Positions 1 to 7,521 of a stretch of 13,072 bases of DNA are shown here, one piece after another. Position 1 is the stretch's first letter. Each line of letters opens with the position of its first letter. The DNA comes from Ochromonadaceae sp. CCMP2298 (Eukaryota; Sar; Synurophyceae; Ochromonadales; Ochromonadaceae). Below the pieces are notes generated by a model. That model did no database searches, was not told the DNA's origin, and saw nothing but the letters and a program-made list of their open reading frames with translations. The DNA lies in NCBI GenBank assembly GCA_026770595.1, contig MU634344.1, positions 1 through 13,072 on the forward strand, read 5' to 3'. A program made the translations under genes and the position numbers.

Positions 1-161
1 TTGAAGATCGTGCTCTTTCCAGACTCTCCTGCGCCCAGCAACAGCAGCTTGATTTTCTCATCCTCCTGCTTCGCCTGGTTGGCCAGGTCCGACTCGAACT
101 CCTGGTGCTTCTTCTTCCTGTCCTTCTCCTCGGCAGTCATCTTCGACCCCTCGCAGCCCAT
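1..161 (-). CDS. Heterotrimeric G-protein alpha subunit, N-terminal part (5' end only)
   Basis: The minus strand from 161 down to the window edge encodes 53 residues and two bases of the next codon, with no intron. It begins MGC, the classic G-alpha lipid-anchor start: Gly2 is a myristoylation site and Cys3 a palmitoylation site. A charged amphipathic helix follows (about residues 9-36, rich in E, K and D), the segment that contacts G-beta-gamma in this family. Next comes beta strand KIKLLLL and the G1/P-loop GAGESGKST at residues 43-51, which binds the GTP phosphates; the exact form with GESGKST is typical of G-alpha. The protein would be a membrane-attached GTPase switch downstream of receptors. 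The remaining 300 or so residues (switch regions, helical domain, C-terminus) lie outside the window, so subclass cannot be assigned. It is head-to-head with the dynein intermediate chain gene, 429 nt apart. Confidence 0.93.
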   Translation of the reverse strand, partial: MGCEGSKMTAEEKDRKKKHQEFESDLANQAKQEDEKIKLLLLGAGESGKSTIF

Positions 162-590
162 GGTCACAAAACTCTGGGCGACTAAATTAGAAGAGCACAA
201 CGAAGGTGGGTGCCGCAGTGAAGAGTTGCTCGTTCTGTCCCTCACACCAGCGATTGCTCGACTCTTCTTGCAAAGACTCCTTCGGAAGCTGTGGAAGCAC
301 AGAGCAAGCACAACGTCAGCAAAGTCAAAAAAGGCTCTGAAAAAAGAGGCGATTGGAACGGACCGTTTCGTTTCGTCGTTTCGCAGTACGTACAGTAGGA
401 AACGGTTTCGCCGCCTCCCTCTTGCGCCGTTTCCTCCCTCTCCCGGGAGATGCCTCGTGCCGAGAATCAATCCATTTGAAAGGTGAGGTTGCCTCCATCA
501 GAAAGAGCTGTGGGGAAGTGCATCCATTCATATTGGACGAGCATCCTTCGTTTCGTGTAGGTCCATTTCATATTTTTGGGCGCAGCGAGA
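162..590. promoter_or_regulatory. Divergent intergenic region between G-alpha and DNAI1
   Basis: These 429 nt separate two start codons on opposite strands and must hold both 5' UTRs and promoters. No TATA box is evident. A cluster of AACGG/CCGTT motifs lies at 357-431: AACGGACCGTT at 357-367 is an 11-bp inverted repeat; ACCGTTTC at 362-369 is repeated in inverted form as GAAACGGT at 399-406; CCGTT recurs at 427-431. GTACGTAC at 386-393 is a perfect 8-bp palindrome. AACGG is the core recognised by MYB-family factors, but binding is inferred only. Several CGTTTCG copies occur at 365-384 and near 549-556. Open frames here have no recognisable protein similarity. Confidence 0.6.
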
Positions 591-2750
591 ATGCCGCCGA
601 AGAAGAGCGGGGCGACCCTGAAAACCAAGAAGAAGAAGGACAGTACCGAGTCCGATGCAACCTCTCACAACGCTCCAGTCGCTGTCCAGGATGATGAGGA
701 CTACTACCGAGAGCCGATCAAGCGTACTGTTAAGCCTGAGAACCAGCTGATGCTGACGGAGGAGCAGCTGGATGAGGATTTCACACGCGTGCTCACTGCG
801 AACGACCCAAACATCCCCAACAACACCACCAAGTACAACTACAAGGAAAAGGCCTACAAGCAGGATCCAGAGGGTCCGATGGATCATCTTGTTTTCCATT
901 TCCAGATGGACGGGTGCTCGTTGCACAAGGAGAGCGAGGATGCCCTGCAGCAGCAGCAGCTGGAGGTGGAGAAGCAGATGGAGATCGAGCGCCTGAAGAA
1001 GGAGGCTGCGCAAGAGGCACAGGAGGCAGGGGAAGAGAACATCGAAGCCGAGGCTCCTAAGACTGGGAAGAATCAGTTCAACTACAGCGAACGAGCAGCG
1101 CAGACGTTCAACAACATATTGCGGTCGCGGGGCGTGGCCACAGAGCCCCCGCCCGTGAACCAGTTCAACGCCACAGTCACGCAGTGGGACATATACGACG
1201 CATACATGCAGGACTTCAAGAACGTGCAGCAGGAGGAGGAGTTCGCTAAAAACGCTGAGAAGCGCAAGACTGGTGGCGGCACCAATGCGGACGAGAGCGG
1301 TCGCCGGTCGAAGGAGGACGACATGGTGCACAGCCAGAAGATGAGCAACGCGCTCAAGATCTTAGAGAGGATGGTCAACCAGAATGCCGAGGACGAGATC
1401 TTCCAGGACTTCAAGTACTGGGAGGATGCGAGCGATTTCTACCGGAACGGGGAGGGCAGCCTCCTGCCACTGTGGCGGTTTAGTACCGAGCGAACGAAAA
1501 GGAAGCAGGTCACCACTCTCTGCTGGAACCCGGCATACCCAGACCTCTTTGCAGTGGCATACGGCAGTTACGACTTCATGAGGCAGGGCTCCGGCATCGT
1601 CTGCTGCTTCTCTCTCAAAAACACTTCTCACCCCGAGTACATGTTCTCTACGGAGTCAGGCGTGATGTGCTTGGACTTCCACCCACACTTCCAGTCGCTG
1701 CTCGCAGTGGGCTGCTACGACGGAACAGTCATGGTCTTCGACGTGCGCAACAAAATCAACCGCGCCATCTACTCCTCCTCCATCCGCACAGGCAAGCACA
1801 CGGACCCCGTCTGGCAGGTGCACTGGCAGGAGGAGGACCTGGCCAAGGAGCTCAACTTCTTCTCCATCTCCTCAGACGGACAGGTGGCCTCCTGGATCAT
1901 GAGCAAGAACGAGCTCAAAATGGAGCCTGTCATGCAGCTGAAGCTCGTGTCCAACGCGCGAGACGACCCGGAGGAGGTGAACCTGTCGGGCCTGGCTGGA
2001 GGCTGCTGCTTCAACTTCAACCGACACAACGAGCACCTGTTCATCGTGGGCACGGAGGAGGGCAAGATCCACAAGTGCTCCAAGGCCTACAGCGGGCAGT
2101 ACCTGGAGACCTACCAGGGGCACCACATGGCTGTGTACGCACTCAAGTGGAACCCCTTCCACCCCCGAGTGTTCATCTCGTGCTCTGCGGACTGGACGGT
2201 GAAGATCTGGGACCACAACCTGGCACACCCAGTCTCCTCCTTCGACCTAGGCAACGCAGTGGGCGACGTCGCGTGGGCACCCTACTCCTCCACAGTCTTC
2301 GCCGCCGTCACTAGCGACGGGAAGGTGCACGTGTTCGACCTGGCGGAGAACAAGCACGAGCCCCTGTGCGAGCAGAAGGTGGTCAAGCGGGCTAAGCTCA
2401 CGCACGTCAGCTTCAACCAGAGGGACCCCATCCTGATCGTGGGAGACGACCGCGGAGGAGTGAACTCGCTCAAGCTCTCCCCCAACCTCCGAAAGGTAGG
2501 CTGCAGAACCGTGGCGTACATGTGGCGTGGATGTTGACACCTACACAGTTTGCCTGCTCTGCAAATATTTCACCCTCTCTAACTCTATATTTTTCTTACA
2601 CACACTTACTCCCACACCACCCATTTATACGCCATTTTGTACTTGCAGGTTCACGAGCCCAGAGGAGAGGACGGCGAGATTTTGCCGCACGACCCTGTGC
2701 AGCTACAGGTGGACAAGATGGAGAAGCTCCTGCAGACCGTGTCTTCCTAG
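591..2750 (+). CDS. DNAI1: Axonemal outer-arm dynein intermediate chain 1 (DNAI1/IC78 family)
   Basis: Exon 1 is 591-2495 and exon 2 is 2649-2750; the intron 2496-2648 has GTAGGC and TTGCAG ends and is phase 0. The product is 668 residues, close to human DNAI1 (699) and Chlamydomonas IC78 (683). It scaffolds the outer dynein arm: the C-terminal WD propeller binds a dynein heavy chain and the N-terminal part binds light chains and the docking site. Family signatures include FTRVLTANDP (about 64-73), TQWDIYDAY (198-206), MVNQNAEDEI (261-270), the LLPLWRF entry to the propeller (291-297), GSYDFM, SGVMCLDFHP, GKHTDPVWQV (401-410), VGTEEGKIHKCSK, SCSADWTVKIWDH, VGDVAWAPYSSTVFAAV and IVGDDRG. A charged helix occupies about 113-150 and a lysine-rich stretch the first 16 residues. 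The ATG at 591 has A at -3. Exon 2 supplies the end PVQLQVDKMEKLLQTVSS, which resembles the human tail. Confidence 0.96.
2496..2648 (+). other. DNAI1 intron
   Basis: Phase-0 intron of 153 nt, donor AAG|GTAGGC and acceptor ACTTGCAG|GT, with a T-rich, CA-rich interior that is less GC-rich than the exons. Splicing restores the family C-terminus; reading through adds only 13 codons before a TGA at 2535-2537. Confidence 0.9.
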
Positions 2751-3044
2751 CTACACATGTGTGCCTAGGTGTTGGGGCAGAGGAGCGTAGCTGCGCCGTC
2801 GACCCTCTCGGCGGCGGCACTCGCGTACGTGTGTTCGATGTACGAGTGGGTGCTAATGTTTGAATTGAAGACTATACCTGCGCGATTAATAAGAACAGAT
2901 GACCTGCCCCCTGCCTGCCCTGTGCATTGTGCAAGTGCCACCCTACTTCCACAACAGCGTTCACACGAAGAGATGAAGAGAGGTGAAGAGCGGTGACGCA
3001 TGAAGCAGGATATCTATTTGAGTGCACAGCAGTTACAGTAGCAG
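2751..3044. other. Convergent 3' gap between DNAI1 and PPIL1-like gene
   Basis: This 294-nt stretch holds both 3' UTRs. The clearest plus-strand candidate cleavage signal is AATAAG at 2888-2893, a variant hexamer 138 nt past the DNAI1 stop. For the minus-strand gene only weak candidates are seen: AATAGA (3019-3014 on the minus strand) and TGTAA close to its stop. A short GAAGAG-type imperfect repeat lies at about 2967-2995. No gene is supported. Confidence 0.5.
2888..2893 (+). terminator. Possible variant poly(A) signal for DNAI1
   Basis: AATAAG, one base from AATAAA, in a locally AT-rich patch 138 nt after the DNAI1 stop codon. It is the only near-consensus hexamer I see on this strand before the opposing gene. 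Confidence 0.35.
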
Positions 3045-3614
3045 TTACATTAGCAGGTTGTCGTTGGCTATCCGGGCCTTTATGATGCGGATGTCGTTGG
3101 CGGGCTTGTCCTGCTGGCTCGTGGGCGTGCTGCCAATGCGCTGGATGATCTTCATGCCGCCGTGCACGCGCCCGAATATCGTATGCTTGCCATCGAGCCA
3201 AGGCGTAGGCGCTAGTGTGATAAAGAACTGACTCCCGTTGGTGCTGGGCCCGGAGTTCGCCATGCAGAGCGTGCCCGCGCCCGTGTGCTTGAGTGCGCTA
3301 GTCAGCTCGTCTTCGAACTTCCCCCCAAAGATGCTCTCGCCGCCCCGCCCTGTGCCCGTAGGGTCTCCGCCTTGAATCATCTACGATAAAGAGAGGGCAT
3401 GAAAGAGAGGATGAGTGAGACGCATCCGCTTGTATTGCAGACGATTACGCTGGGGGCCACTTACGAAGTCTCTGATGACACGATGGAAGATCGTGTCATT
3501 ATAATACCCGATCTTCACCAGTTCTGTGAAGTTGTAGCAGGTCTTTGGTGCGTGCAGTCGATACAATTCGACGGTGAAGGTGCCCGCATTCGTCTCGAAC
3601 TCAATCAAATCCAT
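3045..3614 (-). CDS. PPIL1: PPIL1-type cyclophilin (peptidyl-prolyl cis-trans isomerase)
   Basis: Exon 1 runs 3614-3465 and exon 2 runs 3380-3045 on the minus strand; the 84-nt phase-0 intron has GTAAGTGG and ATCGTAG ends. The product is 161 residues, close to human PPIL1 (166), and is a single cyclophilin domain. Catalytic residues of the fold are all present: Arg45 in IFHRVI, Phe50-Met51 and Gln53 in RDF-MIQGGDP, Gln101 and Phe103 in NGSQFFITL, and Trp111, Leu112 and His116 in [12 protein letters not shown]. The pattern [10 protein letters not shown] and FEDEL is PPIL1/PPIL3-like; IIKA near the C-terminus also fits PPIL1, which works in the activated spliceosome. The start at 3614 (A at -3, G at +4) matches the family N-terminus, but the frame stays open to an ATG at 4022, so a longer form cannot be excluded. 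Assignment to PPIL1 rather than a near relative is by pattern, not alignment. Confidence 0.92.
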
Positions 3615-4028
3615 GCTCAGGTCGCTTGCCACAGAGTGGAGGAGGAAGCTGGTCAACGAGGCGGTTCTGAGGGTCAACAGCTGTGCAAGCACCGATGCAA
3701 TCTGCCTGCTCCAACATTCAGAGTGGTGGGACACGAGCACCGATCTGTGGAAGCTTGCTGGTCCCCTGGGAACAAATACCGTTTCATGCAAAAAGCGTGG
3801 ACAGGTGCAGAATTGGTAACTTAAGAAACTGTGAGCAACGCCCTTGTTCCACAGAGACTGGGAGAGGAAGCAGCCCACCCTTCGCTGAGGATCTGAGAGC
3901 CGCAGAGCTACGTGGGGAAGGAAGCGCGTCTCCCAGCGCTCGCTGCCCGCAGACCTGACTCCAACTCGAGCAGCAGCAGCTATGCCCCAGTAGACACACA
4001 CAGACGGGTTGCTGTCGCTCATTCAACC
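3615..4028. promoter_or_regulatory. Divergent intergenic region between the cyclophilin and DUSP genes
   Basis: These 414 nt carry two promoters and 5' UTRs. ACCGTTTC at 3778-3785 is the same 8-mer found in the G-alpha/DNAI1 region. A less GC-rich patch lies at 3810-3832. A three-codon upstream frame (ATG 3982, stop TAG 3991-3993) precedes the DUSP start by 35 nt. The minus-strand frame of the cyclophilin is open across the whole region. Confidence 0.55.
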
Positions 4029-5659
4029 ATGGCCATCGTGCGAGTCAAGTACCGACCTGCTGCGGTTCAGCCTGAGTTCGGTGTGGCAAAGACCAACACG
4101 AGTCTGTCGGTGGGGAAGAAGGTCAAGCCCGTGGAGGTCGACCCCTACGCCGACTTGCCCAAGATCTCGAACGATCCCACCATCTTCCTGGCCTCCCACA
4201 CGCAGATAAAACGAATCGAGGTTGTGGTAACGTCGAACGAAGAGGAGTATAGGATGGTGCATCATCCTACGATGGAGGAGCGCGTGGTGAAGCAGAAGGA
4301 GTGGGCAATTACTCAGGGAAGAGAGGCCAAGATAGCCTCCGAGCGAGAGGCGCTGCGTCAGAGCTACGAGAAGCAAGCCCTGCGCGCTAGACAGCTGCTC
4401 ACGGCAACACTGCTCAACAAAAAAGACGGGACTCCCATCGACCCTGCTCTGCACGAGAAGATCACGGTGGACCCGAATATCCCCGAGGAGCTTCTGGGGC
4501 CGGGGGGGAAGCCGCTCATGGGCGACGGCGGCGGCGAAGCTGAAGGTGACGACGAGGACATCATGATGAACGAGGACTTCGCGGCGGAGCTGCTGGACAT
4601 CAAGGAGCGGAAGCTGCTGGCTACGAGGGACATGAGCAAGTTCCACAAGCACATGACTGCGTGGGATTTGCGCAAGCTGTCTCTGCGCTTCCAGATGGGC
4701 TGGGTGGGCTCCAAGGACCGGGAGTATAGCGTCATCCTGCCCTGGCTGCTCATCGGCCGCAAGGAGGTGGCCAACAACCAGCAGCTGCTCAACAAGCTGA
4801 GCATAACGCACATACTGAACGTCACCAGGGACCAGCCCAACAAGTTCCCCTCGTCCTACATCTACGAGCGCGTGCCGATCAAGGACAACGAGAACGAAGA
4901 CATCTCCGAACACTGGCCCACCATCATCAACTTCATCGGCAGGGTGGAGAAGGCCAAAGGCAGGGTAAGAGAGCCGCATTTTCGCCATATCGCATATCGC
5001 ACTGCCCCTCGCCTCTTGTTGGCAGTCGGTAGACGCAGTCCGCTTACTTCGTGTCCCCGCCACCACACCTCCAACACCCCAACAGGTTTTCGTGCATTGC
5101 ACAGTCGGGTCGTCACGCGCACCCAGCGCTGTGCTCGCCTATCTGGTGTACAACAAGGGAGTTCCCTTGATCGACGCCTTCAGATACGTGCGCACCCTGC
5201 GGCCCGTGACTCTCCCCAATCACAGATTCCTGCTGGAACTGGCCAAGCTAGAGGTAGGTGCTAGGTGCTAGGTGGGAGGTGGAAGGTGGAAGGTGGCAGG
5301 TGGAAGGTGGCAGGTGGAAGGTGGCAGGTGGGAGGTGTGAGTCCGTGGGCGCTGCTGGACTGTGCTCTCGCCCCGCTCCCCTACGTGGCTTACTCTCCAT
5401 TTCCATTTGTTTCCCACCCTATACCCTGCAGGTCGGCATGGGAGAGGGCTGCTCCGTGCTCTTCGACAGGGAGTGGCGCTTCTACGAATTCAACGTGTTC
5501 CGCGGGGAGGGCTTCGGGGAGCGAAAGCCCGTGGGCACGCACCGCACGCTCGTCCTGCTGCACAGAGAGTTGGCCGTGGAAGAGCTGGGAGAAGAGGAAG
5601 CCGAGACGAAGACCAGTTTCGCCAATAGGAGTACGGTCAACCTAAGTCTCGCTCACTAG
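4029..5659 (+). CDS. Atypical dual-specificity protein phosphatase with long N-terminal extension
   Basis: Three exons, 4029-4964, 5086-5253 and 5432-5659, joined by phase-0 introns (GTAAGA..AACAG and GTAGGT..CTGCAG), give 443 residues. The DSP domain is about 228-368. It starts YSVILPWLLIGRKEVA, continues THILNVTRD and the general-acid loop VPIKDNENEDIS (Asp286, aligned by the xD-5-DI pattern), and has the P-loop HCTVGSSRA with nucleophile Cys317 and Arg323. The usual HCxxGxSRS ends in Ala-Pro here instead of Ser, so the residue that helps the leaving group is not conserved in that place; activity is likely but unproven. Residues 1-227 are a charged extension with helical, probably coiled-coil segments (about 83-125) and an acidic stretch (168-190) that I do not recognise. 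The tail after the domain (369-443) is also unfamiliar and acidic. The start CAACCATGG is near-ideal. A role in ciliary signalling is suggested only by neighbouring genes. Confidence 0.88.
5254..5431 (+). other. DUSP intron 2
   Basis: Phase-0 intron of 178 nt, donor GAG|GTAGGT and acceptor ACCCTGCAG|GT, following the last helix of the DSP domain. Its first half is the 7-bp minisatellite listed separately; its second half is an ordinary pyrimidine-rich stretch. Confidence 0.85.
5256..5339 (+). repeat. 7-bp minisatellite of splice-donor-like units (AGGTGNN x12)
   Basis: Twelve tandem heptamers run from 5256: AGGTGCT twice, AGGTGGG, then AGGTGGA and AGGTGGC largely alternating, AGGTGGG, AGGTGTG. 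Each unit carries AG followed by GT, the invariant core of a 5' splice site, and the array begins 2 nt inside the intron whose real donor is at 5253/5254. The G-rich RNA could also form two-layer G-quadruplexes. Confidence 0.9.
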
Positions 5660-5815
5660 CCCTGCTTGTTATAGATACCCATGTACTACTATTATACAAA
5701 CTGTACCATTTTAGAACTTACATTGTTTGCCTCGATAAGAACATTTACAAAGCTGCTTCGGGGCGACTGGGCACGGGCTGCGCTTGTAGGTGGACACGTG
5801 GTGCCCCTTCCAACG

Positions 5816-5821
5816 AATAAA
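5816..5821 (+). terminator. Poly(A) signal of the DUSP gene
   Basis: Canonical AATAAA 157 nt after the DUSP stop codon, followed by a TGTGTCTT GU-rich element about 10 nt downstream. A second AATAAA at 5935-5940 could serve as a distal site. Confidence 0.7.
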
Positions 5822-5848
5822 AAGTCTGTGTCTTCAAAATATTAGACA

Positions 5849-5854
5849 TTTATT
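5849..5854 (-). terminator. Poly(A) signal of the EF-hand gene
   Basis: TTTATT on the plus strand reads AATAAA on the minus strand, about 295 nt after the EF-hand stop codon. Expected cleavage falls within 5819-5839, inside the end of the opposite transcript. Confidence 0.65.
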
Positions 5855-6148
5855 TACAGCATTCACTGGCAGGTCTTAATCATAAACTTGCCGGCCAGCG
5901 ATGTTAGTCCTGGTCGCTCCACGGCGAGCAGGTAAATAAATGTACTCTAGTCTGGGAGGCTGTTCGCCAGTGGAGGCAGGACGGCGTCACAACAAGAAGC
6001 ATGAACTGATTGCACGAGGGGTTTGAAAGTTTGAATGTATGGACATTGGGGGGTCTGCAGGACTGCACTGCAGGGAGTTTGGACAGCATGAACATGGGGG
6101 GGGGAGCGATCTCCGCAGGGCGCCGATGATAAAAGGACGGCTCCGCGC

Positions 6149-7521
6149 CTAGTTCCTGTGTCTGTTCTCCATGTCCAGACCCACCTTTATGTGCACGCGG
6201 TCCTTGTAGAAGCAGGGGAAGAACATCTTGCCCAGCATCGTCAGAGCAGCCTCGGGCGGCAGTCGGCCTCCGTGGTTGGCCTTGTACTCCTCGATCTCCT
6301 TGCTGCGCTGGTAGTTCTCGATCACTCCCACCCAGGCACGCTCGCCCAGGGAGTTGCGCTGCATCACGTCCTGCAGGCGGAAGGCCGGGAAGAGCACTAG
6401 CGGGTAGCGCTGGTCGATGGCGCCGAACTCTCCGTAGTCTATGAGTCCGTCCTCGTTCACGTCGAACTCCTCCAGAGCCTTCTTGAAGTTGCCGGGAAAC
6501 GCAGGCGACGCGTTGTTGATACACCTGTGTGGGAGATGGAGTGGGAGAAGGAGAGTATAGAGAAAGAGAAAGGGAGAGAGGGAGAGAGGGAGAAAGAGAG
6601 AAAGTGGATGAGCCCATGCTAGGAGAGCAGCAGCACGACGAGCAGTGCAGCGGGCATGTGCAGAGCACGGGCGCTTACTTGCACAGCTCCACGAACTCCT
6701 TCTCGTCGATGGTGCCGGACTTGTCCACGTCGAAGCACTCGAAGCAGAAGCGCAGGATCTCGTCCTTGGTGAACATGCAGTACGTAGCCATCACGCGCAC
6801 GTATTCGTCGAACTCGATCGTGCCGGAGCCGTCCAGATCTGCTCGGGGCAGGGGAGGGGGCAGGGGAGAGGACAGGGGAGGGAGCACAGGGAGGGAGCAG
6901 CAGTGAGAATGGGCGAGGGAATATAAAAGCAGCAGGTGCGGTAGGTGCACGGCGCCTCGTGGCAGGGGTGAGGGGTGGAGGCTCACCAATGAGTGCGAAG
7001 AGCTTGTCTGTGAAGGGCGAGCGCGTCTCCCCGATTGACTCAAAGAACTCGTCGTAGTCGATGTTGCCGCTGCTGTCCAGGTCGATCTTGTCGAAGCGCA
7101 TCCGCAGCCGCCGCAAGTGCCACTGCTGCAGGTCCAACGCCTGCGCCGCCTCCACCGCCCATGGGTCTGTGAGGGACACGTCTCCTATGTAGTAGCCGAA
7201 GCTCAGCGCGACCTTCTCCAGCAAGGACTTCTTCTTCGGCCCCACGTTCTTCTTCGGCTTTTGCCCAGCACCTTTCCTCGCATCCTCTTTCCGAGTGCCT
7301 TTCCTCTTCAAAATACCCTTCTCTGTTTTAGCCTTTCCGTCCCCCTTTAGCTTGCCGGGCGGCTCGTCGTCAATCTTATTCGGTGCGACGCCTGAGGTCT
7401 TAATCACACCCAAGGAGGCCGACTTCGGAGATGCGCCAACAGCACCCTTCTTCTCGCCTTTCTTCTTATCGACCTTGCTTATGCTTTTGTCCTTCTTTAA
7501 ATCTGATGCGCTTTTACTCAT
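6149..7521 (-). CDS. Four-EF-hand calcium-binding protein with lysine-rich N-terminus
   Basis: Three minus-strand exons, 7521-6987, 6838-6679 and 6524-6149, are joined by introns with GTGAGC..GAGCAG (phase 1) and GTAAGC..CACAG (phase 2) ends and give 356 residues. The joins rebuild EF-hand 2 and its flanks exactly (LID|LDGSG and ELCK|CINN). Four canonical loops with all calcium ligands are visible: DLDSSGNIDYDE (147-158), DLDGSGTIEFDE (179-190), DVDKSGTIDEKE (215-226) and DVNEDGLIDYGE (253-264). Residues 1-100 are basic and low-complexity, rich in Lys, Gly and Ser, which could bind microtubules, nucleic acid or acidic lipids. Residues 265-356 form a helical tail (ERAWVGVIENYQRSKEIEEY) of unknown function. 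The protein is likely a calcium sensor. I do not recognise a named family; its head-to-head position with CFAP57 hints at a ciliary role, without proof. Confidence 0.88.
6540..6606 (+). repeat. Homopurine GA-rich tract in EF-hand intron 2
   Basis: Nearly pure purine run on the plus strand made of GAGAG, GGGAGA and GAAAGA units; on the minus strand, the sense strand of the gene, it is a long polypyrimidine tract just ahead of the 3' splice site at 6525. It has mirror-like symmetry that could support triplex formation. Confidence 0.8.
6845..6866 (+). repeat. G-quadruplex-type motif in EF-hand intron 1
   Basis: Four runs of four to five G separated by one- or two-base loops (CA, A, CA), fitting the canonical G-quadruplex pattern, with more G-runs continuing to about 6896. 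It lies on the template strand next to the 3' splice site (acceptor AG at 6840-6839), where the transcript itself is C-rich. Confidence 0.75.

Larger units (their letters stand above)
5660..6148. other. Convergent 3' gap between DUSP and EF-hand genes
   Basis: These 489 nt hold both 3' UTRs. The left part (5680-5750) is AT-rich. Poly(A) signals of the two strands face each other at 5816-5821 and 5849-5854, and an extra plus-strand AATAAA lies at 5935-5940. No convincing coding sequence or RNA gene is seen. Confidence 0.6.

Noticed and set aside
1-486. 161-codon plus-strand frame at the left edge
   Set aside because: The opposite strand encodes an unmistakable G-alpha N-terminus with the P-loop; the plus-strand frame has no recognisable features.
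488-493. GTTGCC as an RFX X-box half site upstream of DNAI1
   Set aside because: The second half (RGYAAC) is missing, and a six-base match alone is expected by chance.
576-590. Upstream non-ATG start of DNAI1
   Set aside because: The frame reaches back to a TTG at 576, but ATG 591 has good context and MPPKK-type lysine-rich starts suit the family.
4023-5102. 359-codon minus-strand open frame antisense to DUSP
   Set aside because: It mirrors the DUSP codons and runs through the intron; no family resemblance and GC-biased third positions explain its openness.
5256-5339. G-rich heptamer array as interstitial telomere sequence
   Set aside because: Units AGGTGGA/AGGTGGC do not match TTAGGG, TTTAGGG or TTTTAGGG types.
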